64,000 nucleotides of DNA from Candidatus Altimarinota bacterium. GTDB taxonomy: Bacteria > Patescibacteriota > Gracilibacteria > BD1-5 > UBA6164. Under the pieces are notes generated by a model, which was given only the letters and a program-made list of their open reading frames with translations, did not search any database and was not told the DNA's origin. The stretch covers positions 1 through 64,000 of the forward strand of contig JAUXPL010000026.1 in NCBI GenBank assembly GCA_030683605.1. The letters run 5' to 3'. The translations under genes were made by a program, and so were the position numbers. This document shows positions 29,704 to 42,094 of this stretch, one piece after another. The first letter of the stretch is position 1. Every line of letters begins with the position of its first letter.

Positions 29704-29835
29704 AATTATAATAATATAATAAATTATTAAATTTTATTATACATTTATTTGTTATTTATCAAAAGTAGAATTTAAGATTTGTTATTATCATAATTTTACT
29801 ATAATAAGACATTATATAATATAACTAATAAAAAA

Positions 29836-31035
29836 ATGAATTTCATAAGCTTTATCCTACTGATTAAAAATATTTTCAGTAAAAAACCTGATATAAAAAA
29901 AATACAAAAACAATGATTATTAGCTGTAAAAATTGCTCAAGTATTTGCACTTAGAATAGATTTTTTATCAGAAGAAAGTTGTATAGAATTATCAAAATTA
30001 TTTTCTCAAAATTTTAATTCAAATGATTTATTGTTTGACGAAATAATAGAAAAATATGTAGACAAACAATGGATAAATAATTTTAAAAGTATTGAAAAAA
30101 CACCTATAGCAAGCGCTTCTATATGACAAGTACATAAAGCAGTATTATTGAACTGAGAAATAGTGGCTATCAAAATAGTAAAAAAAGATTTCTCAGAAAT
30201 ATTTCTAAAAGATATTATAAAAATAGAAAAATTCTTAAAAATAATTATTTTTTTCTACCCTAAGCTTGAAAAAGTAGCAAATCCTTTAGCAGTGCTAGAA
30301 GCTATTAAAAAAACTACAATTTCCGAACTAAATCTCTTAAATGAAATATCTAATGCTGAAATATTGAACATTGTATATGAAAAATACAAATGAGATATTG
30401 ATATATCTAGATTCGCATTACCTAAATACTATAAAGAATTATCAAATGAAAATATACTTGTTTCAGAATTTATAAAGTGAGATAATTTTGATACTCTTCT
30501 TGAAAATAAAAAAATGAGTTATGATTTATTGTTAGATTTTTTTCGAATTCATTGATTATTTATGTTTGGAGAATGAGTTTTTCATTGAGATGTACACCCT
30601 GGAAATATAATTTTGAGAAATGAAAAGATTTATTTAATAGATAATTGAGCTATAAGTGAAACTCTTAAATCAACTAGAAATTGACTTTTTGAATTTTTTG
30701 AAAATTTAGTAATATATGATTACAAAAAATGTGCAGATGCTATTGTAAATATGTCTACTTCTCCTATAAAAAATAGAGAAAAATATTCTAAAGAATTTGA
30801 ATTATTATATCAAGATTTTAGGTGAAAAAATGTATCACAAGTAAGTTTAACAAAACAAATGATGGATACAATCAAGCTAGCTGTGCATAATTGAGCTACT
30901 TTTAATGATGATATGTATCCTATAATTAAGAGTTTGATGTACCTTGATTGAATGGTTATAAAATGCAAAAGTGATGCTAATTTGATAAAAGATTTAGCAC
31001 CATTTATAAAAGATTTTAAAAAATTTATTAATTAA
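29836..31035 (+). CDS. ABC1/AarF/UbiB-family atypical kinase
   Basis: 399 residues. The KxGQ segment normally near the start appears as QKQGLLAVKIAQVFALR. Then ASASIGQVHKAVL (A-rich loop in place of a G-loop), VAIKIVKK (ATP-binding Lys), E in TISELNLLNEI, VSEFIKGDNF, HGDVHPGNIILRN (catalytic loop) and YLIDNGAIS, with N in place of F of the usual DFG. Known members act in ubiquinone or isoprenoid lipid metabolism. There is no quinone pathway visible here. It is 9 bases before a CrtI-like oxidoreductase gene, so the two form an operon. Family call is firm; substrate unknown. Confidence 0.88.
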
Positions 31036-31044
31036 TAATATATA

Positions 31045-32532
31045 ATGAAAAAAGTTTTAATAGTATGAGCTGGCCCTGGTTGACTATGAGCATGAATGAT
31101 TTTGAGTAATAATTGATATGATGTAAATATCTATGAAAGATTTAATGAAGTATGATGAAGAAATAATAATATTAGTTTATGAGAATATAAATTTGATATT
31201 GGACCTACTTTTTTGATTTATATGAAAGCTTTGAAAGATATATTTGAACTAAGCTGAAAAAAAGTAGAAGATTATTTGGATTTGATAAATATTGATCCAC
31301 TTTATAAATTAAGTTTTGAGAATGGTAAAGAATTTTATCCAAGAGCAAAAATTGAAGATACTTATAAAGAAATAGAAAAAGTATTTCCTTGAGAACAAGA
31401 TAATTATCTAAGATATATAGATAAAGAGTGAAAGAAATTTGATGCTATGATGCCCTGTCTAGAGGTTCCATATTCACATTTTAGTGATTTTTTAAAAAAG
31501 AGATTTTTGAAAGCATTACCAAAACTTGATTTATTTAATACTCTCCATTCTAGATTAAGTAGTTATTTCAAGGATGAAGATCTAAAAATATCAATGGCAT
31601 TTCAAGCAAAATATATATGAATGTCTCCTTGGACTTGTCCTGCTGCATTTACTATTTTGTCATACTTTGAACACAAAATGTGAATACATCATGTAAAATG
31701 ATGATTGAATGAAATATCTAAAGCAATGGCAAAAGTAGTAAAACAAAATGGATGAAATATAAACTTGAATACTACAGTAAAACAAATAATAGTAGAAAAT
31801 TGAATAGCAAAATGAGTAGAATTAGAAAATTGAGAGAAAATTTTTTGAGATTATGTAATAGTAAATGCGGATTTTGCATATGCAATGACTAATTTAATAG
31901 ATAATAAAAGCAGAAAAAAATATAGTGATGAAAAACTAAAAGAAAAAGAATATTCTTGTAGTACTTTTATGCTATACTTGTGATTAGATAAAATCTATAC
32001 TAATTTAAATCATCATAATATTATTTTCAACAAAGAGTATAAAAGATTTGTGGATAATATATCAGAGAACAAAGATATTAGTGATGACTTTAGTTTTTAT
32101 ATTCATAATCCAAGTTTAATAGATGATTCTTTGGCTCCTAAATGATCAAGTTCATTGTATATATTAATACCTACTTCTAATAATCTATGCTGAATAGATT
32201 GGGAAACAAAAAAAGATAAAATAGAACAAAAAATATATGAAATAATAGAAAAAAGATTCTGAATAAATGATATAAAAGAACATACAATTGAAAAATTGAT
32301 AATTACACCTAATGATTGGGAAAATAAATATAATATATATAACTGAGCAACGTTTAATTTATCTCATAAGATATCTCAAATGCTATATTTTCGTCCACAT
32401 AATGAATTTGAAGAAATTAAAAATATGTATTTAGTTTGAGGATGAACTCATCCATGAAGTTGACTTCCAACTATTTATGAATCAGCTAAAATATCAACAA
32501 GCATGATATTAAAAAAAGATAAAAAGAATTAA
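31045..32532 (+). CDS. CrtI-like FAD-dependent oxidoreductase (phytoene desaturase family)
   Basis: 495 residues. N-terminal FAD-binding loop KVLIVGAGPGGLGAGMIL (glycines by TGA) and VYERFNEVGGR type continuation ([14 protein letters not shown]). Middle: [30 protein letters not shown]-terminus: MYLVGGGTHPGSGLPTIYES, the bacterial phytoene-desaturase signature. The family desaturates or isomerises carotenoid-type polyenes, but related enzymes act on other lipids. No phytoene synthase or other terpenoid gene is in the window. It follows the ABC1 kinase by 9 bases. A hairpin with T runs on both strands ends it. Confidence 0.87.
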
Positions 32533-32550
32533 TTCTTTTTATCTTTTTTT
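32513..32550. terminator. Bidirectional terminator between CrtI-like and VirB4-like genes
   Basis: AAAAAAGATAAAAAGAA and TTCTTTTTATCTTTTTT around TTAA. The left arm encodes the last residues of the CrtI-like protein. Confidence 0.85.
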
Positions 32551-34783
32551 ATCTATTTACCAAATCACAAACTTTATCTATCACATCTTTGTATTCAGTT
32601 ATTATTTCATCTTGTGCCTCTTGTAAATTTCTAGAATAATTTGTTCTAGATAAATTATATATTTCATTTAAATGTGATTCATTCAATTTTCTATCTGGAA
32701 CATAAACAGATTTCATAGATAATGGATCTTTTACTTGTCATTCTACCAATAATTTACAATAAAATTCTCTCTTATTTAAATGTGAAAAATCATAATTAGA
32801 TAAAAAAGGATCAAAATATTTTGATAAAAACTGAGCATCTTCGCTTGATACTCTAAAAATTACTAATGAACTTACATTACCAAATATTGCATCTGTAATA
32901 TTTGGTGGGATTTGTTTAATAAATTGATGTGCCAAAATTAATCACAATCAATATTTTCTAGCTTCTGATAATATTTCACAAAATGTATCTGTGGTAAAAT
33001 TTTGAAATTCATCTGCATACAAGAAAAAACGCTTCCTTTCATGCTTTGTTAGTCATTGTCTTCACATAGCTGCTTGAAATATTTTGGTAACAAACATGGC
33101 TCATAAAAATCATATTATTTCTTGATTATATTTTCATTTTGGTAATTTAACCAATAATATTTTTCATTCATCCATCATTTTTCTGAAATCCAATTTATTT
33201 TCATGACTAGAAAATATATTTTTTAAACTTTCTATAGAAAGTAATTGAGATACTTTGTTTAATATAGGAAACACTGCTTCAGACACAAACATAGGTGACA
33301 AATTTGGATACTCATTTATCCAAAAATTTTTAACTACATTATCATTTACATAATTCAAAACTTCATCTTTATAATCTTTATCCGTTAAAATTTTTACAAT
33401 ATCAAATAATGTTGAATTTGGTTTATCTAATAATGCTAATAATATCATTCTAAGCATATGTTCCATCCTAAAATTCCGATTAGATCAAAACATTTTTTTG
33501 AATACATCTGTAAATCATTTAATTAATACTTGCTTTGATTCGTTTTCATTCGTCTCCAATGGATTAAAACAAAATGGGAAATTAACATCACTAGGGTCAA
33601 AAATAATAACATCCTTTATTCTACTTTCAGGTATATGAGACATAATATCATCAATTAAATCACCATGAGGATCTATTACTCAGATTCATTTTCATTGATT
33701 TATATCTGTTATCATCATACTAGTTAAAAATCTAGATTTTCAAGTACCTGTTTTTCATATTACATACATATGCTTAGTTCTATCTTCATCATATATTCAT
33801 ATTGGAAGTCTAGTAGAACGGTAATCACTTATTCATATAATATTAGCTCTTTCAGGATAATCAACTGCATATCTTTCTCAATTTTCTGCTACTTTGTATT
33901 TAAAAATAGGTACTCAAATAGGAAGTGATAATTTCTTTGATGTTACTTTTAATAATGATAATTCATTTTTTGGAATACTAGGAAAATGAAATATACTAGG
34001 TAATTCTTCTGCTGACAATAAAAAATCAGAGTATTTTGATATTTTATTCAAATCAAATACTTTATGAATTTTTAAATTAAATTCATTTAATGGATAATTT
34101 CTAAATACAGTAAAATTATTAAAAAATGAACTCAGTTTTCAAATTGCATTTGATTTTGTTTCTCATTGAATTACAATGTAAATCTTTGTTTCAAATAAAT
34201 CTTGTCATAATTTATTTTTAAAATATTTATCTCATATTTTTTTCCATCATTTAGTTATTTTATGATTAAAAATATATCTAAAAAATTGAAAAAATAATTT
34301 TATTTTAAATATCTTGTATAAAATATTTGATTTAATAAAAAAGCTAAAACTGTTTCATAAAATAGGTTTTAAATCTATAAATAATCATATTTTATCTTCT
34401 AATATTCATAAATTTTCAAAACTCCTAAACAAATTAAATATAAACTCAGTATTATCAGAAGTAGAATGATTAAAAGGATAAAACCGGTTGTTGTCTAAAC
34501 TTAATTCTCAAACAATTGTTCTATCTAAATCATATTCCCATACTCATTTATAATCAGGTACAATTTGAAAGTCATTAAAATAACTATAAAAATGAGTTTC
34601 AAATACAGGATAAATATACTCACTAGTAGTCACACTATAAAAAATTTCTCATCACGATGAATTTATTCAAAGTGTAAATTTTTTATCCTTTAGAGTTTTA
34701 TTAATATCTTTAAAAAACTCTTTTATATACTGTTTACCGTTAGAATAAGAATGGAAAACTTTTATTAAATAAGTTTTTTTCAT
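32549..34783 (-). CDS. VirB4/TraC-like conjugative-type ATPase (DUF87), paralogue 2
   Basis: 744 residues. Colinear with paralogue 1 along the whole length: KKTYLIKVFHSYSNGKQYI at the start, VIGKTGTGKSRFLTS (Walker A), IDPHGDLIDDIMSHI, FFLYADEFQNF (with Ala for Val at one position), LAHQFIKQIPPNITDAIF and a matching C-terminus. Differences are spread evenly, so this is an old duplication and not a recent copy. The same role as paralogue 1 is expected: powering transfer of DNA or assembly of a pilus-like machine. No VirB-type channel genes are nearby. Confidence 0.9.
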
Positions 34784-34871
34784 TATATTTTGTATAAGAA
34801 TAAAATACTAATCAATTTAAACAGTATCATTATACATTTTTTTATAATAAAACAAATAATTTGACTTTTTG

Positions 34872-35423
34872 TTATGATATTTTATCAATTAATAATTCAA
34901 AAACTCTCACATCTAATAATTTCTCTAATAAATCTAAATCTTTATTAAGTAAAGATTGTCTAACTAAAGTACTTGAAATATAAACTTTTTCTCATTTATG
35001 TATAGTGAAAATACTATTTCTACTTATTTCTCTGAAATTTATATCATCAAAATTCAAAATATCTTCATATTCTTTTAATACTTTTATAGCATAATCATTT
35101 TTGAAATCTCATCAGTAAAATGTTAAATTTTTTATCTCATTTTCTATATTATTTTTTATTATATTTTCTATATTTTTTACCCATTTTTCATCTGAATCAG
35201 AATCTTGCAAATTAATTATTTTGTATTTATTTCTATATTCTTTAAATATATTTTCAATAAAATTCTTCCTTTCTAAATCTGAAAATGGATTATACTCATT
35301 TATTATTCAGCTACTTCATAACATAATAAAAGTAAAATCATTATTTGATATACTTTCTGTTATTATTTTTTGATGTCATAAGTGTAAAGGTTGCATTCTA
35401 CCTATAAATATTCAGATTTTCAT
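34872..35423 (-). CDS. Nucleotidyltransferase, NMN adenylyltransferase-like
   Basis: 183 residues. HxGH-type motif in IGIFIGRMQPLHLGHQKII (MKIGIFIGR start, GxFIGRxQPxHxGH) and C-terminal ISSTLVRQSLLNKD, the ISSTxxR motif of the superfamily. The length and motif spacing resemble NadM-type NMN adenylyltransferases that make NAD, but other cytidylyltransferase-like enzymes share them. An ATG four codons upstream (35435) is also in frame; 35423 was chosen because the fold begins immediately. Alone on the minus strand between the VirB4-like gene and the cysteine-rich operon. Confidence 0.8.
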
Positions 35424-35527
35424 TTTTTTATGCATTTATTAGATAATAATTATTTTGGAAATGTGATATTTCAAATGGCTAAAGCCATCTGTTGACTAAC
35501 TATATTGCTCAAATTATTAGTTATTTA

Positions 35528-37021
35528 CTATTTAAACTTAAATCACATTTTTATCCTATCTAGCCAATGCATCTCTGGTAATGGAAGTCAATGTTTCATC
35601 AAAAAATCGTATTCCATTTGTACTATTCTATAATAGTTTCACTTTTCATCCTTTATTACTTTTTTTAGTATTTCTGGATTTATTTGCCAGTTTCAGTTTG
35701 AGTCAAAGCCTTGATAATTATTTAAATCTTTTGTTGTTATTACTTCCACTCATTCTGGTATATCTACTTTTATTTCTTCTTCTCTCCATAAATATCATTT
35801 ATTTAAAATATCTTCTCTGGAAAATTCTCATAATAGTCCAGCAACTGTATCATTGAAATAACTCGGATTTAAAGCTCATGGGAAAAAATCTCATAAAATT
35901 CAATCCGCTTCCATTTGTGCAAATATTTTACACACTTCATTTTCCCATTCTACTTTTTCAAATTGTTTGTTAAATATACAATAACTTTTATTTTTTAATC
36001 ATATACATCAAAATAAATATGAACATGATTCTATATTGCTTGAATAATAAATGTTTGTACATGATGATGAAATAGATCTAGATAAATAAATTTTTGAGCA
36101 TCAAAATCAAGATGAACATACTCAATATATATCTAAATTTCATTCTCAACCAAATGCAAAATCATACCAATTTTCTCCACCTGTTATCGATCATGTATAC
36201 ATTAAATTTTTTGAATTTTTTGTATTGAATACAAAATATCAATTTTCAATATTATCTGATTCAATTATATTGTTTCATCTTACATTTGTGCTATTATGAT
36301 TAATTCAATTATTATTTAAATTATTGTAATATTCTAAAAATTTACTTTTATCTCTTAATATTATTTCTTTAGTTTTGAAATATTCTTCTTTTTCATATTT
36401 TTTGTTATTTACATAATATGATACATTCTCTAAATTGTCACAAAATAAACAATTACTACATCATGTTAAATTCGTAGAAAACCATATATCTGAACTATTT
36501 TTTATAAAAGAACTATAAAAGATTTTGAATGATTTATTAATTCACTTTGAAAAATAAACTATTTCTGAATTATCTACTACAAATAAACTATTAAATATAT
36601 TTTTAGAATTTATTCTAACTAGTACACTATAATAAACATTTTCTGATCAAATTGTCACAGTATTACTTAAATAAACATTTTTAACATTTACTGCAGTATC
36701 AGCATATTTTGTATTATAATTTAATCAAGCTTGAAATAAACATTCATGATTTATACTCAGAAAAAGTTTTTTATAATTTGAAAAAAAATCTTTTGTATAA
36801 TCATAATAAAATCATTTTAGTAACAAATTATCTCTATTGTTTTGATATTCTTCAATAGAACATATATTAATTCTATCTGATTTATGATACTTAGAAATAT
36901 TTCAATTATTTTTATAAAATGATATTGGTAACCAACTAGTTATTTCTAATAAAAACTTTAAAAATGGAGTATTTTTTCTCTTTTGCTTGATTTTATCCTC
37001 CCAGTATTTTAGTTTTTCCAT
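35528..37021 (-). CDS. Cysteine-rich repeat protein, paralogue 2 (no zinc ribbons)
   Basis: 497 residues. Starts MEKLKYWEDKIKQKRKNTPF. The irregular Ser/Asn/Tyr-rich middle contains two cysteine motifs, GCSNCLFCDNLENVSYYVNN followed by KKYEKEEY, and LFGCIGLKNKSYCIFNKQF followed by EKVEW. It lacks both N-terminal and C-terminal ribbons of paralogues 1 and 4. The C-terminal part (DIPEGVEVITTKDLNNYQ, then GFDSNGNWQINPEI, YRIVQMEYDFLMKHGLPLP and HWLDR) matches the C-terminal region of the others up to the ribbon. Third gene of an operon with 37037-38602 and 38626-40470, 15 bases after the preceding gene. Compared with paralogue 3 it lacks the palindrome-coded insert. Function unknown. Confidence 0.8.
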
Positions 37022-37036
37022 ATTTTTAAATTATTT

Positions 37037-38602
37037 TTATATTCAAAAATTTAATTTCATTCTATCCATCCAATGTAATTCAGGAATTGGTAATCAATAT
37101 TTAATCAAAAATTCATATTCCATTTTTACTATTCTATAATAATTTCATTTTTCTCATTTTATAACTACGTTTTGTATATCAGGATTTATATGCCAATTTC
37201 AATTTGAGTCATATCATTGATAATTAGATACCTCACCCCTAGCCCCTCTCCTTTGGAGTAGAGGTGAACTTTTTTGTTCTTGCTCCTTCTCCTCCAAAGG
37301 AGAAGGTTGGGATGAGGTAAAAATTACTTCTAATCATTCTGGTATATCTACTTTTACTTCTTCATTTCTCCACATAAATCACTCTTTTTCTACTTCCTCT
37401 TTTTTGAAATTTCATAATAATCAAGCCATAGTATCATTGAAATAAAATGGATTAATTCTTCAGGGGAAAAATTTTCACAAGCTTCAATCATTTTCCATAC
37501 TAGATAATATTTTGTCTGCTAACTCTTCCCAATCTTCTTTTGTATATTGTTTATTAAAAATACAATAACTTCTATTTTTTATTCAAATACATCAAATACA
37601 ATATGAACAATCTGTCACGAAATATGAATAATAAATATTTGAACTATTAGTTACATTCATACAAATATATAGATTTTCACCATTTGCTCACATAATACCA
37701 TACAAATCAGATGCTTTAGGTGCTCATGCTGTAATTATATCATACATATTTTCGTTACCATTTATTCATCATACAAATATTAGATTGTTTCCATTTTTTA
37801 CATTGTATCAATAATATCAATTTTTTACATCTATAGAATTATGAAATCCACTTCCTGATACATTTGTTGAATTGTAGTTTTTACCTACTTTTTGTACTTT
37901 TTTATAATAATCTAGAAATTTATGCTTATCTTTTAATATTTCTTCTTTTTTCTTTAAATATTCTTCTTTTTCATATTTTATATTCTCTATATAATAACTA
38001 CAATTATCCAATTCATTACAAAACAAACACTCACTACATCAAGTCAGATTCGAAGAAAACCAAATATTATTAGAATTATTTATAAATCTAGAATAAAATA
38101 TTTTATAACTTTCATTTACTCAACTACTAGAAAAAACTATACTTGAATTTTGATAAACTGATACTGAGTGATATACATCTTTACAATTATCTTTTACAGA
38201 AAATGAATAAAAAACATTTTCGCAATTGTTAATTATAGTAAATCATAAATACACATTTCTAGAGTTTAAAGCCATATCAGAGAAAAATACATTTTCAACT
38301 GCTCAATAAACTATAAAATCAAAAATATTTATAGTCCTTAATAAATCAGAAAAATTATCAAAGAAATTCTTAGAAAAATCATAATCTATTCAATGATTTA
38401 TCAAATCATCTCTAGAATTTTCGAAATCTTTATTTGGTATTACAGTCTTTATTCTATCTGTTTCAGGAAATTTTGATATTATTCAATTGTTTCTATATAG
38501 TACAACTGTAGACCAAGAAACCACTTCTTTTAAGAAATCTCTAAAAGCAGTATTTTTTCTATTATTTTTTATTATGTCTTGAAAATATTTAAGTTTTTCC
38601 AT
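37037..38602 (-). CDS. Cysteine-rich repeat protein, paralogue 3 (palindrome insert)
   Basis: 521 residues. Starts MEKLKYFQDIIKNNRKNTAF, very like paralogue 2. Cysteine motifs are GCSECLFCNELDNCSYYIEN with KYEKEEY, and CSYCIGCIGIKNRSYCIF with NKQYTKEDW. In the region DIPEGLEVIFTSS to VSNYQGYDSNGNW there are about 29 extra residues (QPSPLEEKEQEQKSSPLLQ and RRGARGE) compared with paralogue 2; these are encoded by the palindrome 37231-37318. The flanking sequence on both sides matches, so this is an insertion that kept the frame. No ribbons. Middle gene of the three-gene operon. Function unknown. Confidence 0.82.
37231..37318. repeat. Family C palindromic repeat inserted in a cysteine-rich gene
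   Basis: CCTCACCCCTAGCCCCTCTC, CTTTGGAGTAGAGG, centre TGAACTTTTTTGTTCTTGC, then CCTTCTCCTCCAAAGGAGAA, GGTTGGGATGAGG. The outer ends are inverted copies (CCTCA... and ...TGAGG). About 88 bases; the host gene remains in frame with no TAA or TAG. Confidence 0.85.
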
Positions 38603-38625
38603 ATTTTTGCATTAATATTTAATAA

Positions 38626-40470
38626 CTAAGCATACATAAAATGTTTATAACACGCTGGACAAAAGACTTTGTATTTTGGTTTATTTTTGAAAACTGTTAA
38701 TGTTTCTTGTTTACAATTATCACATATTCATATATGCATTTGTCATTTTGGTCTATCTGAATGTATTTTATCTATTCTATTTTCTTGATGTATTCTAGGT
38801 ACTGGAAATCATTTTTTCTTCAAAAAATCAAATTCTTGTTTTATTATTCTAAATGGTCTAGCAGATTCTTCGCATATTATAGCTTTATCTAATATATCTT
38901 TTCAGACTTGATTGATACTAGCAATATTCTCAGTTTTTAGGATTTCCATATTTTCTGGAATATTTATTTCCTTGTTTTTTGTTCTCCATTTTATCTTTAT
39001 CTTTTCTTTTCATCACATATCATATATCGCATCACTTATGAAACTATCTCATAATAATTGTACAGTTCATATAGCATTTTCATCTATTATTTCTTCTTTT
39101 CCATCAATATATATTACTTTATTTACTTTGAATATGTCATATGCTAATGTATCATTGTATGGAAATGGACTAGAACTAAATGGTATATTTTCTCACCATT
39201 TTCAAGTTGATTTCAAATGATTTACTATTTCTTCTCTTAGCTTGAAATATTCTTGTTTTGTATATTGTTTATTTAATATACAATATTTTTTATTTCTAAG
39301 TCACACACAAAACAAACAATCTTCACATCACTCTAATTCTATACAATAGTCTATGTTTGTACATTCAGATATAAATCAACAATAATTTACATTGTAAGTA
39401 TTATATCAAAAACAAAAACTTCATATATTATTTTCATTATTTAAACCGAATTCAACAGAATTTAATATTTTTTCTGATTTATCATTGCTTGAATCTCATC
39501 AAGTCATGATATTGATACTATTTGACAATCAATTACAATTATAAGAGTTTATAGAGTTTGATGAATAAAAAGTAGCTTCTCCTTTAACTTTTTCGCAATT
39601 ATTTATATTTATAGTAGCATCTACCAAATTTTGGTCTAGAAATTCTTGAAATTTATTTTTAAAAAAATTGAATTGATTATAATCTCATAATTTTTCATAT
39701 ATTCATTTTTTTATTCATTCATATTCTTCTTTTGTATATTGTTTGTTATAAATCATATATGATTTGTTTACTTTATTACAGCAAAAAATACACTCTTTAC
39801 AGTTATTCATATCACTACAAAAAAGTAGTCCACTACAATCTACACTATTTCTAGAAAAACTCACATCATGCGAAGTACCAATAGTATGACTACTATAAAC
39901 ATTTGAAGAATCCAATATATAATAAGAGTCAAATACATTTTTTGATTTATTTATATTTAATGAATAATATATATCTTCACATTCTGCAAATATACAATAA
40001 CTTAGATATAGATTTTTTGAAGTACCTACATGACTAGAATAGTCTCAATTTTCTATTCAATGAAAAACTAGTCTGGAAGGTTTAGGAAAATCATTATATA
40101 GTTTAAAAAAATCAGCAAAAATGTCTGGTCAGATTTCTTTAGAATATTTGAATCACAAATCATCTACCAAGCTATTTCTATAATTATTCGCCTCTATTAC
40201 TTCTCAACTAAAATCTTCTGATAATATTGATATAATATTGTTCCCTGTTTTTGAGTATTTTCTATTATATAAATGCTTATCATTTATATAACTATATAGC
40301 GACTTGAAATTACAAGTAGGACAAATATCTGTATATTTGAAGCCATATTTATCATACTGTTCTTTTTCAATTGAATAAAGTGGATATTTAGAACTACAAT
40401 ATTTACATTCTGACATATTTAACACTGAAATATCAGTACCATTAGTCATTAGCTCAAAAAATTTGTCCAT
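38626..40470 (-). CDS. Cysteine-rich repeat protein with zinc ribbons, paralogue 4
   Basis: 614 residues. N-terminal ribbon ECKYCSSKYPLYS with DICPTCNFKSLYS; C-terminal ribbon ICDNCKQETLTVF with VFCPACYKHF. Between them are the repeat middle and two cysteine motifs, NCKECIFCCNKVNKSYMIYN with KQYTKEEYE, and GCEDCLFCVGLRNKKYCIL with NKQYTKQEY. A conserved block ENIPFSSSPFPYNDTLAYD precedes the C-terminal KPFRIIKQE-like segment (ARPFRIIKQEFDFLKKKG). It is first in the operon with paralogues 3 and 2. The family is known from CPR genomes without an assigned role. Metal binding is inferred from paired CxxC motifs. Confidence 0.8.
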
Positions 40471-40548
40471 AAAAAAAAGTAAAATATTAATTTGAAATAG
40501 TTTACTTTATTTATTTATATTTTCAAATAAAAAAATTTTGTAAAAAAT

Positions 40549-40687
40549 AACCCATCGGCCTAAAGGCCACTTCCCTTGAAAAGGGAAGATTTATTGATTT
40601 TATTGTAGTATACATTTCTTCCCTTTTTATTGAAATGTATCCTTTAGGACAAGGGAAGTCCCGAGCTACGAGGGGATGGGTTGGTCT
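40549..40687. repeat. MITE-like repeat (family D)
   Basis: Terminal inverted AACCCATC and GATGGGTT. Inside: GGCCTAAAGGCC, CTTCCCTTGAAAAGGGAAG, an AT centre, and GAAATGTATCCTTTAGGACA, AGGGAAGTCCCGAGCTACGA. It ends 4 bases before the mutS stop codon. The rest of 40471-40690 is AT-rich with nothing recognised. Confidence 0.8.
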
Positions 40688-40690
40688 AAT

Positions 40691-42076
40691 CTAAAGATAT
40701 TTTTTCAATTCACTTAGCTTGTTCAATGCCTCTATAGGTGTGAGATTGTTGATATCTATTTTTTGTAATTCCTTTTCTACTTTACTTTCTTGTTTTACTA
40801 TTTTTTCTATTATTTTTTCTTCTGTGTCAATTCATCATAAAAGCATTTGAGTTCATGATATTTTATTATGTTCTAATTCTAACATTTTTAACATTTTTCT
40901 AGCTTCTTTTATAGTTTCACTTGATATTCAAGCTATTCTTGCTACTTCTAATCAAAATGATTTTTTTATTCATCCTGGTATTATTTTTCTCAAAAATATT
41001 AGATTATCTTCATTTTCTCATACTGCTACTGAGAAATTTTCTACTCCTGATAGTTTTTTTGATTCGTCTATCAATTCATGATAATGTGTTGCAAATAGAG
41101 TTTTTGCTTTTATCTTGTCATGATTTTCTCTGAGAATAGCCCAAGCTAGACTCATACCATCATAAGTAGAAGTACCTCTACCTACTTCATCTATTATCAC
41201 GAAACTATTTTTAGTAGAATTATTCAATATATTTGCTACTTCTTGCATCTCTACCATAAAAGTAGATTGTCATAAATACAAGTTATCATTGGCTCAGATT
41301 CTAGAAAAAATCTTGTCAGTAAGTGGAATAACTGCTTTTCTAGCTGGGACGAAACTACCTATATGTGCCATCAATAATATCAGAGCATTTTGTCTCAAAA
41401 ATGTAGATTTTCATCACATATTTGGTCATGTGATTATATGTACATATTTTTTTTCTGTAAGTGTTAAATCATTACTTATAAAATCTTTTTCAGTTTGTTC
41501 TATTACTGGATGCCTAGCTCATAATACTTGAAAATCATATTTTTCATGTATTTCTGGTTTCGTGTAATTACTAGTATATGCTACTTCAGACAATGAAGCC
41601 AAGAAGTCTATATATGATGTTTGTTCTCCTACTTTTTTTATTCATTCGAAATTATCAAGTATTTTTTCTCTCAAATCTAGAAATATTTCATACTCTCTTG
41701 CTGATTTATTTCACTCTGCTTCAAGTACTTCTTCTTCATATTGTTTCAATTCTACTGTTATATATCTAGAAGCATTTACCAGTGTTTGCTTATGAATAAA
41801 TATATCTGGTACATTTTTTGACTGACTTTTTGGTAATTCTATAAAATACCCAGAAGCTCAAGTATATTTGATCTTCAAATTACTCAAATTATATTTCTGT
41901 GATAATTCTGATTGATAATTAGTTAACCAATCCATAGAATTCGCAACCAATCATCTATAATAATCTACCTTTGAGTCATAACCATCTGCAATTATCTCTC
42001 ATCACATGATATTCATTTGAGCATCTGGCTTGATTGCGGCATCTATTAATTCTATTATTTGTTTTATATTTTCCAT
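40691..42076 (-). CDS. mutS: MutS, N-terminally truncated
   Basis: 461 residues against about 850 in complete MutS. Present: the end of the core and clamp region ([45 protein letters not shown]) and the ATPase domain ([76 protein letters not shown]). Missing: the mismatch-recognition domain I with its Phe-x-Glu, domain II and most of domain III. The open frame runs some 20 codons further up to a TAG inside a family A repeat at about 42140, so the gene appears cut by that repeat. The ATG at 42076 is the first internal start. Either a pseudogene or a shortened ATPase. Confidence 0.85.
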
Positions 42077-42094
42077 GAAAAATGTGTTGGTATT

